DNA from: Clonostachys chloroleuca | Lineage: Eukaryota; Ascomycota; Sordariomycetes; Hypocreales; Bionectriaceae | Length of the DNA stretch: 64,000 nt | Direction: 5' to 3' | Assembly (NCBI GenBank): GCA_037952775.1 | Contig: JBANAY010000003.1 | Location: forward strand, 19,220,001 to 19,284,000 | Part shown: positions 21,786-32,655 of the stretch, one piece after another | How the letters are laid out: each line of letters starts with the position of its first letter | Numbering within the stretch: the first letter of the stretch is position 1 | Notes under the pieces: model-generated | Database searches by the model: none | Told to the model about the DNA's origin: nothing | Seen by the model: only the letters and a program-made list of their open reading frames with translations | Made by a program: the position numbers and the translations under genes

Positions 21786-23016
21786 CCAGTTCTGGGTGCT
21801 GTGGGATGCTGCTTTGGGCCACCTGTCCGTCGCTAGTCACCTGGCAGAGTTTTTCTTTGACGTTCCTTTCTTTTTCCGCGATGCCCGCGGACATGGGAGG
21901 CCAATACGGGGAGGTTTGCACTGCCCCTACTCTTCTGGTACGCGTCCCGCCCAGGCACATCACCGATCTGTGTAATTGGCGATACGAGCCTCTATTTTCC
22001 CCTACGACGGACTAGCAGGGACATTAATGAGTAATGAGGTCCTCCTCTGGGGTCACCGTTGACAGAAATCAGAGGCGGCAGCCAGTCAGCGTCAACTCCA
22101 CGGACCTGCACTGTATTACCTTATTTCCACATGAGTGGCGGCAAGTCCGGGACATCGGCTGCTCGCTCTGGAAGGAGAATAAACGGACGGGTGTCCCAAA
22201 ACGAAAACAAGCATCCGAATGCCTAATCAGAATCAGGGGCCTGCAGGTACTCGAGGGCTGACACGTCAATTGAGGTGGCAGCTTTCTGCAGGTTCCAGGA
22301 GAACGAGAAGCGCGCGCCTCATCAGGTCGGTTGGCATGTGGGAGCCCGATCGTGAATCTTCCGGTCTTGTCTAGTGCGATGCCAAGTGTCACCCACCAGC
22401 GAACAGAGCTCTAATTTGATTATGAATCGTTGTTTACCCAATCCGTGGACAGGTTGAGCGGTTCCGTGGTTCCTGGCACCCGTTCATTGGTCCGGACTCT
22501 GCAGACCCCCTGGTCTAATTCTGAAACTTGGGCCGTGGCGTGCCGCGCCTTTTCAACGTCCGCTCCTGGATGAAAGGTTATCCCTGAGCGTCAAGGGGTC
22601 AAGAGGTGGGAAAAGTACATGCATAATGGCATGAAGCTGTGGGGGAAGCAAAGCCGGGCACCCATCGTTCAACAAGTATAGAATGGCTTCCTTGACATCG
22701 AAGGTATCCATTCGTACCCTGCCTGGGTTGACTGCTTCCTTTCCGTCCCGTTTCCTCTTCTTTTTATAATCCACTTCATCCCATCTCTTCTTGGATTCCC
22801 ATTCTTGTCACTCATACCATTCGTTAACCATCTACTAGGACTGTGTCCTATACCCTAATTACATAACCCTTTATTAAGGCATACCATATAGCATATTCGC
22901 CTATATCTACACTCGTTTAGCATCGTTGATCCGATTGCTCTATATCCAATCTACTAAGGCCCTGCTTTCATACCTGATCACTCCTCCCCACACCTCGGAT
23001 ACCACCAATATCCATA

Positions 23017-24435
23017 ATGGCGGACGGCATCGCTCATTCGGCCTCAAGTGCCGATACTGCTACACATGCTAGCACAATGCAAATTAAAACAGACGAAGCC
23101 TCGAGCTACACTCGCAAAGAGGGTGGCCGCGAACCGATGTCTCCTCGGCTCTCATCCGCCCAGCATTTCTTTCACAAGCGAACGTCCTTGGATCTCGATG
23201 ACTACTTTACTGGCCCTCGAGACATGGCCAAGCATTCGAAATGGCCACTCCTCATGCGAATGCACGGTAGCATTGTCCCCAAACTAATTGTACCTCTGCT
23301 TATTGTTGGAGCATGGGCGACCCTGATCACGGTTCTCAATCGGAAACTGGGTGTTCTCGGCGTGAGCAATGTCCTCCTCACCATCACTGGTTTCGTGATT
23401 AGTCTCGGACTTTCCTTCCGTAGCTCGACTGCGTACGAGAGATATGCTGAAGGCCGTAAGTTCTGGGCCAATATCATCCTGTCGTCACAGGCTCTTGGTC
23501 GAGTTATCTGGGTGCACACTGCCGACCCCCCTGAGAAGGATCCCCGCGAAATGATGCTCAAGAAAGTGAGCGCCATGAACTTGGTTGTGGCCTTTTCCGT
23601 CGCCCTCAAGCACTCTTTGCGGTTCGAGCCTTTCACAGCACACAGCGACATGCAGCATCTCATCGGCCATCTCACCACCTATGCCCAGGAAGCTACCCTT
23701 TCCCAACCCCAGAGAGCTGCTCCTCCCAAGAAGTCTTTCATGAAGGAAGTAGGAGAGTACCTCGGTGTTTCCTTTGCTGAGAGCAACCCCCGGAAGCTGC
23801 TCAAGAAGTCAGACCAACCCCTCGGCAACCTCCCTCTCGAGATTCTCAACCACCTTGCTGTCGCTATCGACGAAATGGTCCGCAACCAACAACTCGACAT
23901 TCCTATGCAACAGACCCTGGCATACAACAACCTGAACATGCTCAATGACGCCCTCATTGGCTGCGAGCGTGTTCTGAACACCCCTTTGCCCATTGCCTAT
24001 GCGATTGCCATCAGTCAGATCACCTGGGTTTACGTTATGCTTCTGCCGTTCCAGCTTGTCGAGCCCCTTAAATGGATCGCCATCCCCGCCACCGTTGCCG
24101 CCTCCTACATCATCCTCGGTCTCCTCTTCATCGGCTCCGAAATCGAGAACCCCTTCGGCCACGACGTCAACGATCTGCCCCTCGATGTGTACTGCGAACA
24201 GGTTGCCCACGACATGGACGTCATCGCATCATTTGAGAAGCGCGACTGCACCAGCTTCATGACCAACCACCTGAACATGCCTCTGTTCCCCGTCAGCACC
24301 GCCCCCGTTGACATCTGGATGCAGCGTAGCGAAGAGAAGCTCCGCGAGACTATCAAGAACAAGCCCAACATGATGTTCAGGATGAAGCGCGCACGCGAGG
24401 AAGGCAAGCCGCTCGGGAACGAGGACATGGTTTAA
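23017..24435 (+). CDS. Bestrophin-like (UPF0187) anion channel
   Basis: A single-exon gene of 472 residues. The N-terminal 70 residues are polar. The bestrophin fold begins near KWPLLMRMHGSIVPKLIVP, with the first membrane helices about residues 88-130. The family signature LSFRSSTAYERYAEGRKFW follows, in the position of the bestrophin RxNxAYxRW region. Two further hydrophobic segments occur after ITWVYVMLLPFQ (about residues 330-375). The conserved end motif EIENPFGHDVNDLPLD, which contributes the calcium-clasp region in animal bestrophins, is present. Fungal members are assumed to be plasma-membrane or vacuolar anion channels. It is preceded by a CT-rich leader. Length and order are normal for the fungal family. 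Confidence 0.92.
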   Translation: MADGIAHSASSADTATHASTMQIKTDEASSYTRKEGGREPMSPRLSSAQHFFHKRTSLDLDDYFTGPRDMAKHSKWPLLMRMHGSIVPKLIVPLLIVGAWATLITVLNRKLGVLGVSNVLLTITGFVISLGLSFRSSTAYERYAEGRKFWANIILSSQALGRVIWVHTADPPEKDPREMMLKKVSAMNLVVAFSVALKHSLRFEPFTAHSDMQHLIGHLTTYAQEATLSQPQRAAPPKKSFMKEVGEYLGVSFAESNPRKLLKKSDQPLGNLPLEILNHLAVAIDEMVRNQQLDIPMQQTLAYNNLNMLNDALIGCERVLNTPLPIAYAIAISQITWVYVMLLPFQLVEPLKWIAIPATVAASYIILGLLFIGSEIENPFGHDVNDLPLDVYCEQVAHDMDVIASFEKRDCTSFMTNHLNMPLFPVSTAPVDIWMQRSEEKLRETIKNKPNMMFRMKRAREEGKPLGNEDMV

Positions 24436-24817
24436 TATGCTACCGTCAAGCAAATTCATGTCTTTCCCTATCAAAAAAGAAATATATATATATTAGCCCG
24501 CATGCCCTATCTCCGCGGAGGAGTTTAAAAAGCATGTGGTGTTGCATAAAGTATCTAACTCAAATTGGTTTTCATTTATCCAAAATCAGGCCACGAGGTT
24601 CAAAGTCAACCTCCATATAAAAGCGGTGGTCCTATGATGTCTTCTACGGTAGCGAACATTGTTGTTTTAGCATTTTAGTGTCGAATACAATTTTTTATCA
24701 TCACAACTTTTGTGACGAAGTGGGTAGATGTTTCCCTATCCCTTGACTTTTTAAATAAACTGAAAAGGGTCCTACTCAGGGGAACCCAACGTGATCCTAT
24801 GACCCAAAAAGTTTTTA
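24436..24817. other. Intergenic region between convergent genes
   Basis: Holds an (AT)n run at about 24482-24494 and AT-rich 3' sequence of both flanking genes (bestrophin rightward, MFS transporter leftward). No gene seen. Confidence 0.55.
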
Positions 24818-26311
24818 TTAGGCATCTTCGTCTTCGGTACTATCACTGCTGCTCTGGGGTCTTTTGCTATCTGGTAGCCAACGCGAACCGACGGTGAAGA
24901 CGCAGGCAATCGGGATGAGGATAACCCAGGCCAGCTGGCCCCCGAGGATCTGATTCCGCACGCCGAGGGCGTAAACAACCGTCGCCACACCAGGGGCGAC
25001 TGCCCGGAGGGCACTGGCGAACGTCAAGGCGATCGCGTTAAGTGTGCCTAGGACACGAGGGCCGGGTGCGACGTCGTTGAGGGCCAGCTGCACACCAGTG
25101 AATGCCATCGAGACTCCAGGACCGACGGTGGAGGAGACTCCGGCGAGGATCCAGAACCATGTGTTGGCTGATGGGCTACCGTTCCGGAGGAGGATGTTGA
25201 GCAGGATGAAGAGAGCGAAGAAGATGGGGTACATGGTGCTACAGATGTTGAGCACGCCCTTGTTGCCGAACCACTTATGGAGCAAGGGGAAAGCTAAGAC
25301 GAGCCAGGTGGCCTGGCTGACGCCTTGGACGGCCATCCATCCAGAGATCTGATGGGTGTCGAAGCCGATGCCACCGAGCTCGACCGAGGTGTAGAGCGCT
25401 ACGGGCAGGATGGCGGTAAATAGGAAAGCGAGGAGCATGACGTGGGTGTACAGCCAGAGGACGAACGTGACACCGGGCGACCTGATGATTTCCGACATGG
25501 ACATCAGGGGTTCAGGCTGCTGGACTAGCTCGCCGGAGGCGTCGATGACGGGCGCTTTGTCCTTGACCAGAGTCTCTTTGAGGTAGAGGGAGCAAGCAAT
25601 CACACCAGTCGCGCATATGCCGCCGGTGATGATCCCAGGGAGAGCATAGGGATACTTCTCGAAGAACTCGACGCCTTCAAAAATATTAGGATATTGCTTG
25701 ACGGGGTTGGCAAAGATGCCGCCGAGGATGGGCCCTAGGACGAGGCCTATGTTGCCGCCGAAGGCGAACCAGCTAAAGGCACGGGCTTGGGTTTCTGGTG
25801 TGCTGTTCTCGGAGACCATGGTCCGGATGACGAGGTTGGAGCCGGAGAAGACACCAGCAATGCAGCGGAACATGATCATCTGCCAGATAGTGGTGGACAT
25901 GCAGAAGAGCACAGGAGTGATGGACATCCCCACCATGCTATAAATGAGGATGGGCTTCCGGCCAACAATGTCAGAGAGACGGCCCCAGAAGATCAGGACG
26001 AACATCTGGATGGCGGAAAAGAGGGATTCTATCAGTCCGCTGTAGAACCCAATGTCCGATTCGGCGAGCTTGCCGTTCCTCTCAACCATCTCGACGATGA
26101 AGGGGAAGATGGCAAAGTAGGCAATTGGCTCCATCATCCGGGCATAGCACAGGAGGAACATCTGCACCTTGTCCAAAGGCTTCTTCACGGGCTGGTCGCC
26201 ATCATTTTCGGAATCCTCACCATCGCTGGGGAGGTTCCTGAAGAGAGGCGTGCGCTCCGTGGCCTCCTCATGGGAGGCGCCATTGGAGTTGGGCTTGGGT
26301 TTGGCAGTCAT
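24818..26311 (-). CDS. Major facilitator superfamily transporter (DHA1/ZIFL-like exporter)
   Basis: A single exon of 497 residues from the ATG at 26311; a longer frame to 26380 begins with GTG and is not preferred. The N-terminal 50 residues are polar with TERTPLF. The MFS part shows MLLCYARMMEPIAYFAIFPF (helix 1), the cytosolic loop GRLSDIVGRKP (motif A), FRCIAGVFSGSN (helix 4, motif B-like) and GLVLGPILGG (motif C, the antiporter signature). Twelve hydrophobic segments fit the length. Motif C points to drug:H+ antiport. The group resembles yeast YCR023C and plant ZIFL carriers; the substrate is unknown. It is divergent to a Zn2Cys6 regulator at 27726, an arrangement often seen when a regulator controls its exporter. 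Confidence 0.9.
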   Translation of the reverse strand: MTAKPKPNSNGASHEEATERTPLFRNLPSDGEDSENDGDQPVKKPLDKVQMFLLCYARMMEPIAYFAIFPFIVEMVERNGKLAESDIGFYSGLIESLFSAIQMFVLIFWGRLSDIVGRKPILIYSMVGMSITPVLFCMSTTIWQMIMFRCIAGVFSGSNLVIRTMVSENSTPETQARAFSWFAFGGNIGLVLGPILGGIFANPVKQYPNIFEGVEFFEKYPYALPGIITGGICATGVIACSLYLKETLVKDKAPVIDASGELVQQPEPLMSMSEIIRSPGVTFVLWLYTHVMLLAFLFTAILPVALYTSVELGGIGFDTHQISGWMAVQGVSQATWLVLAFPLLHKWFGNKGVLNICSTMYPIFFALFILLNILLRNGSPSANTWFWILAGVSSTVGPGVSMAFTGVQLALNDVAPGPRVLGTLNAIALTFASALRAVAPGVATVVYALGVRNQILGGQLAWVILIPIACVFTVGSRWLPDSKRPQSSSDSTEDEDA

Positions 26312-27725
26312 GCTGAAAATACGGAACACACTGACAACCGAACTGTAACAGACATATCTCGGCGCCAAGCAATGGCGCACACCCTGCTATTAGTAGCTGT
26401 GAAAGAAGAACTGCGATCTTCTCCTGGCTGGCCGAAGTGGGGTCGACATGTGGATGGTTTGTCAGCGGTTCGAGCACGACATCGACATTGATTGTACTCC
26501 CGCAACATTACCGGCACATTCAATCAAATGAGTGGCAAATGGTCGAGACAAGGCTCGAGGCCACACCGACAGAAGTCTGTTTTTACGCACTCCGGCGGTT
26601 AGTATCGTCGATGAAAGAAGACCACCTCGCCAAGCCCCAACCCTGCACATCGACTCATTGTAGCTAGGCCGGTACCTCTTGAGGTGTGACAAAGATCAGC
26701 AGGCAGACCTTGCTTGCGGCGGTTGTACACTGGACGGGCATACAAACCCCTGATCACCTGAACGCTTCCCCAACAGATCCCATTTTGATGGCTTAAAACC
26801 CCCATGGGCCTAAGGTACCTCTGGGCACGCACTTCTGTAGGTATCTGGATCTTCTGCCTTGGCTTCTGTTCTAGGTGCTGGCTGTACATATCAGCCTCCG
26901 TGTACGCTAGCTGAAGCCCTGAAAAGGGTTGTGTTGACAGCTACCAGCTCGTCAAGCCAGCCTATGAGGTGCGAGTATGCAATCTGCGGGCCAAAAAGCT
27001 AAAGATCCCCCATGCCCATGAGCTGAGGTTCTGCAGCGTTGCAATTACTACACACACCATTCTACAGGCTGAATGAACTGCGTGGCCGCCGCCGATCCCT
27101 GTGTGCTGCGGGATGCGGCGCTGATAAGCTGTGACTTCCGGCCGGTGCGGCCCTGGAAGCATTCGGCAGCGCAGCGGAGGAGAGCGCTAGGAAAGCCCAC
27201 TAGGAGGGCTCCTAGCGTCTATCGTAGCGCACTAACGACGAGGGTGTGACAGTGGAGTGCACGCTGAAGCCCTATGACAGCCCCTAGCCGACTCATGGAT
27301 GGGGGAAAGGCGATGCGCCCCGATGTCAATTATCACCAACAGGGTAAAGCAGCATCTCGACCTGCAGCTCATCGTCACCTTCCAATCCAATGGCACTCTC
27401 TCTTCTCCCTCTCCTTCTCCGCTCCCGGGCCATCGCTCGCAGCAACTGATCTGACTTTATTTGCGGCTGCCAGCAATTGGGTGGGAAGCCTTGCTGCTGT
27501 TCCCCCCACACCGCTGCTGTTTTGCTACCCTGGGACTGCCTCGACAGGCCATTGTGCGTGCTTGCTACATTAGCTTCCAGAGCCTGGTCGATGGGGTTCT
27601 AGGCATCAATTGCCGACATATACCTACCCATCACCACCCAGCCCATTTCTAGGTCATGTCGATTGTTCATGCAAGACGTTCAGGCGCATCGCAGTGGCCC
27701 TTAGGGTCTCCGTTGGGAAGCTGGC
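26312..27725. promoter_or_regulatory. Shared divergent promoter region of exporter and Zn2Cys6 regulator
   Basis: 1.4 kb with no supportable gene. It contains a CCGGCCGG palindrome at 27138-27145 (CCG and CGG half-sites two bases apart), the class of site Zn2Cys6 proteins bind, with a further CGG at 27148-27150. Binding is inference only. Confidence 0.35.
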
Positions 27726-30506
27726 ATGGACCTCCCCGAGGATGTGAAGAAGCTACCTATGCGAGTGCAGCCCACGGACGAGAAGGCAGATATTGGTGAG
27801 ACATTGCATTGATGTTAACCAGGCTGCATAATGCTAACAACTTCTTAGCGTGCCTGGTGTGTCGATCGAGAAAGGTGTTTTGTCTCACTCGCCCGCTCTT
27901 TTCGCGCGCACGTTGGCTGATTCTTATGATAGGTAAAATGCGACCGTTCACTACCGCACTGTACCAACTGTGCTCGTCTGGGACTCAATTGTCCTGGATA
28001 CGACGTTGAAACGCAGACCAAGTCGCGGAGTGAGATCCAGAAGTCGGCCGAGAGCATCTTCAAGGCCTCGGGCGTCGAGAAGCGGCGGGTCGGGTCATGC
28101 TCTGAATGTCGAAGTTCAAAGCACCGCTGCACTCGTACACGCCCAACCTGCCGTCGGTGTGATGTCAAGGGCTTGGCGTGCGTTTACCCCGACAGGCCAG
28201 AATCCAATCGCTTCCAAGGACAGCCGCAGGTTTTTCCAGGGGGCAGTGAATTTCAGCAGTTCCAAGTGCTGAACCCAATTGGCGACTTTGAGGCCGATAG
28301 AGACTTGTAAGACCTTATCTGTAAAACATCGAATGTATACGAAGAACCTTTGATGCTCATCCAGATTAGATATCATGCCCAGAACCTCCCAAATCAACCC
28401 TCGTTGCGTCTTAAGCTCGTCACCGCTTTCTTTGATCGTTCTTATCACCTAAGATGCCTTGATTTCATCGACAGGCAGGCTTTTATGGAATCTTTCGAAC
28501 GCGACAGCATTATACAAGATTTTGGCGAACCCGTCCTCTTGGCTGTTTGCGCATTGGGAGCAAGGTATGATCAAATCCAGCGTTCTGAGTGACGATAAAA
28601 TTAACCATCCTAGACATTTATATTTGGATTACCTTTTCTCGATTGGATCAACAGCGCCTGCTCCAGATGAGTTTCCCGGACAGCCTTGGGCCGAAAAGGC
28701 TCGAAACGAGGTGCTGTCAGAGATGAACAATCCAACTGTGCAACATCTGATGGCAAGTTGCGACACGCGCTACAAATCCTCGCGCAACGCTACAACATGC
28801 ACTAACCCGATAAGATGTATAGGCCATGGTCTTGCTCTGCGATTATTCTTTGAGAACAGACCAGAATTCTTTGGCATTCATCCTCGTCTCGTTTCTCTAC
28901 CGGGTGATTCGCCTTCTTGGGCTGGACGAGCCCGACGAATTGTTACATTCAAACGACCCCGCCTTCACTCTGCAGCGTAACATTGAAAACCGCCTGGTAT
29001 GGGCTTGCTTCTTCATTGATTTGTTTATGGCAACCGCTGGAGAGAAAAACACCAGTTGGGGCAATCGCGTTCCTAATATCCCTCTGCCGACTCAGCAATC
29101 CAACCGAACTCTAGGCTCTCCAAAGCTTTATCTATCAGATATCGAAACTGTTGGAGTGATGCAAATGACTCCAAATCTTGATTTATCGGGCATAGTTCTC
29201 ATGACTGTGCGGCTACGAATCAAGGGACTGCAGTACGAGCGCTACCTGTTTTGTCCTCATATTGTAGCCTCGCGCATACTGACCTTGCACTACAGCCTGA
29301 TCAGGAAGCAGCCTCAATCCCTTAGCGTAAACATATGTGATCCGTCGTCCGCCTTTATCAAGATAATACAGCAAGTTGAGACGATCTATCGTTTGCTACC
29401 TCGGCACCTTCGACTCGACGATGACAACATTCATGGCCTGAAAAGAAGCCAATCTCTCGGCGGTGTTTTCTTTCTACATTTTCTGATCCATGCCGCGATA
29501 TTTGATTTGACCAGGGTGTCTCTGCCTGGTTTTGCATTCCCAATCGCGCGTGCGTTTCAATCCGTGTCTACCGAGTTTTCTTCATATTGTCAACAGCGGT
29601 GTAGATTTCATGCGGCCCGAGCCATAGATCTGGTTCGCAAAGGGTTACAGCATGGCCGAACGCCGTTCGATGACATGTTTACAGCTGATGCAGCCCTGGA
29701 GGCAATCAAGATTCTGATCATATACAATGCCACTGTCGATCCATCACCAGACATCTCCAGGCAAACCTGGGGTGATGTCCAAACCACTCTGCAGTTTTTC
29801 GACCTCTTCCACTCAAGCAAAGATGGCCCAAAGTCATACGTATGCCTTCAACTCACCTCGAAATCCTGGCTTCGATTAACATGGATAGATGGGAACTCTG
29901 CTTCCATTATGTTACATATTTGGCTTTCGCAACGCAGCCGAGCCATATCGGACGAAAGGCCCTATTAGGTACGCATGCCCAGAGGACATCAGGCGGTGCC
30001 ATGCTAACAGCATATACAGCTTTACTGAGAATCCTGCTGAATTAACTGGCTCCGCGGAGGTTGAACACCTGTCACAGTTTGCACCATTTCGGCGGGCAAG
30101 AACGAATATCAAACGTTCACAGTCTGCGGCAGGATCCAAAACTCCTTCATCACAAAACGAGCAACTCTCGCTCGTTATGCAACCTATCCCTAGCTTACTA
30201 GACACAAGCATGTCACCAGCAGGGAACGAACCCCATCCCTTCAACCTTCAACCTGACTATCCCTCATTTGCGGCCCAACCATCGGGAATCTCGATCCCCC
30301 TCTACGGCAACGATAATGCCCAGACGGTGGTTACATTGGACCCTATAACGCATCCGTCGGAAACACCGGCAATACCCCAATCATCTATGACCATGAGGGA
30401 TTATATAAGAGCTGCAGATGAAATGTCGGGGTTCTTGACTTGGCAGACGTCGGATTTACCACCATGGTTTACCTATGACAACCCATTTCCTCTGGGATAC
30501 AACTAG
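27726..30506 (+). CDS. Transcription factor with two tandem Zn2Cys6 clusters
   Basis: Eight exons: 27726-27795, 27849-27874, 27933-28306, 28370-28564, 28614-28752, 28823-29839, 29889-29968 and 30020-30506, giving 795 residues. Cluster 1 uses C25, C28, C35, C42, C45, C52; cluster 2 uses C88, C91, C98, C105, C108, C115. Both have spacing C-X2-C-X6-C-X6-C-X2-C-X6-C. The 26-nt exon 2 ends inside cluster 1. The middle part is a fungal_trans-type helical domain (AFFDRSYHLRCLDFIDRQAF at its start). The fifth intron starts GCAAGT, a GC-AG intron, needed to keep the frame. Most Zn2Cys6 proteins carry one cluster. Likely target: its own locus and the divergent exporter. Its last intron (51 nt, no stop) could be retained. 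Confidence 0.87.
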
Positions 30507-32655
30507 CGGGCGCGGGCTGATCACCTCACTAATGCGATGCTACCTCACGATTTTTTTCTCAACGCGTTTCTACTCATCGCATTTTCTTCATTAAAAAAGT
30601 GCACATGACAGACTACAATACAGTTACAGATATGAGCTCTTTTCGACGCAAGAAGAAGACAGCAAAAAGCACATAATTTGGAGGAATAACGGAACTTCAT
30701 CTGCTAACATGATATAGCCCTTTATTTTCTCTTCCCCCCCCCCCCTTTTCATTTACGAATATAAATATACACGTCGTCATGTCTTGTAAATTTTCTTATC
30801 CTGATTATCACGGCAAGAGGAGGTTGTCAATTGGCATTGGAGGATATCAATGAAGGCATTTCCAGCTGCATTATGCTTAATTTTGCTATATATGAAATGA
30901 AACTGGCCAGCTAGAGGCATGGAAATATATCTGTGCGATACGACCTGAATATTGGAGGAAATTGGCGAGGCTATCAGGTTGTCCAAGCCTGCGATCTACG
31001 CTTCTACCAACTCAAGAAGGTTTCCCAAACGATTCAATAAATGCTAAACAGGAAATCGACATACCTACTCAAAGTGGTGGCGTCGTACCCAAAGGTGTGT
31101 TGGCGAGTGTTCCGACGTCGGGAGAGGGAGTGGAGGATCTCCGAAACTGGCAATTGGCGAGCTCGTGACCGATAAATCCGGTTTGGTCTCATCTGAAATG
31201 GGTTGACGACCCCTGCACGCATAATCGACATGCGTCTCGGTTGGAGAAGGCATCTCAACGTGGGGGGTGTGATGGTGCTGTGATTGATAGGCGAGGGCGG
31301 GAACATTGCAACCACAGGACTCCTCGCGTTTCCACACCCGCCCGGTCTGTCTGCGCATAGCTGCGGGCAATATGCAGGCGGACAGCGGTGACGACTGGTA
31401 TTTCGGTCCCGGTCGAGCCAGATGAGTACTCATCTGTTCATGGGACATGGTGCGGAAATACGAGAAAAGTCGGGATCCATATGGGTTGATGTTTGACAAG
31501 GGGAGTGAAGGGGTGTGACTGCAAGGCGCAACTGAGGAGGTCAGGAGGCCACAACCCTCAATCGGAGAATAGATCAGCCCCCCGTCAAGTTGAAGGAAGC
31601 ATCTGAACTGGATCAAGCCGGATGGCTTGGGATACCTAGCGGCTAAGGATCGGCGGGTTGCGGCGACCAAGAACCGCTCCCCACTCCGCATTTTGACCTT
31701 TTTCCTTGGTTCTGCCTCTCCTCGTGCTTCTTGGGTGTTGCCCGACGTAGGTGGCATTGAAGTTTTGGGGGTGTTAGTGCGCGAACGCGAGCCGAGGTGA
31801 CTGTGATGACCCTAAGTGGCGGGGGGGAAGGGGGGAACTGACGGGGAAGCAGGGGATGAAGTCAATTGAGCAGATTTGATCCCAGCAAGGCTTTAGGCGG
31901 GTACTAATGGTTGGTTAGTGGCTAACCGTCTAAGGTTTTCAAATCGTCTGTATCAAAAGCTTCACGCCAAAGCCATCTTACTATCGACAGGCCCTTTAGA
32001 TTTGGGCTATTATATTTTCCCTCGTTTCAGTCTGTACTTGCTACCACAACCGGTACCCCTCGGAAATTCATTAACCGGCTCTATGGTGAATGAGCTGAAT
32101 TTTCTACGACGTTGCATTGGCCCCTAGAAGTTCCCAAATGCCGAGCCAGCCCTGTCCTTACATAGAGGTTGGCAAGATTTAGTCTAGGTCATGATGACTG
32201 ATCCTCAAATCATCATGATATGGGTCTGCCGAGTCATGGTTTCTGGGCTAAGACGTCAACCAAACTGGCGGGACATGGCTTACATCCGCCTATTTTCTTA
32301 CACACCACCATACATTCGGGATCTCTTCTATAAGCTGGCCGGCGGTCTGAGCAATCGGTATGGCTCACCATGTGGATGACCAAGTGGATCTTGACGGCTG
32401 GCTCCGCCATGAGGAGACGCTGCCTGGAGCAATTAGAAGGTGATGACTGAGTAAGTTTGGAATAGTCCATACGTGGAACGTTCCATACTAGTTTGGTTAT
32501 CACGTTATAGTAGTAACGACTAGCCAATGTATGCCGAGAATCGTCGGCAGTTTCCGCCTGCGAAGTTCACTAGACTGTGTGACAGTGTTGCCTACTTCGT
32601 TGAGTCCATAGCTAGAAAGATACTATTGTAATGAATGAGGGTATGGGTATAAGTA
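30507..32655. other. Non-coding stretch between regulator and sugar transporter
   Basis: Contains a 12-C run at about 30734-30745. A 230-codon minus-strand frame at 31065-31757 has no family features and is not accepted as a gene. 31930-32600 holds nothing recognisable; the sugar transporter promoter is presumably at its right end. Confidence 0.45.

Larger units (their letters stand above)
20580..23016. other. Long non-coding stretch before the bestrophin gene
   Basis: No coding gene supported over 2.4 kb. It contains the G-rich tandem repeat at 21553-21590, a GT/GC microsatellite (21761-21785) and CT-rich sequence (22740-22800) just upstream of the bestrophin leader. Short frames such as 22069-22392 and 21697-21963 show no family features. 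Confidence 0.5.

Noticed and set aside
26455..26475. GGTTCGAGC, like the B box of a tRNA gene
   Set aside because: No A box at the right distance, no acceptor stem or anticodon arm can be folded around it.
25787..26491. 234-codon open frame on the plus strand
   Set aside because: Antisense shadow of the MFS transporter gene.
31065..31757. 230-codon open frame on the minus strand
   Set aside because: No domain, no splice extension, biased low-complexity His/Ser/Pro composition and no resemblance to a known fungal family; likely a chance frame in GC-richer DNA.
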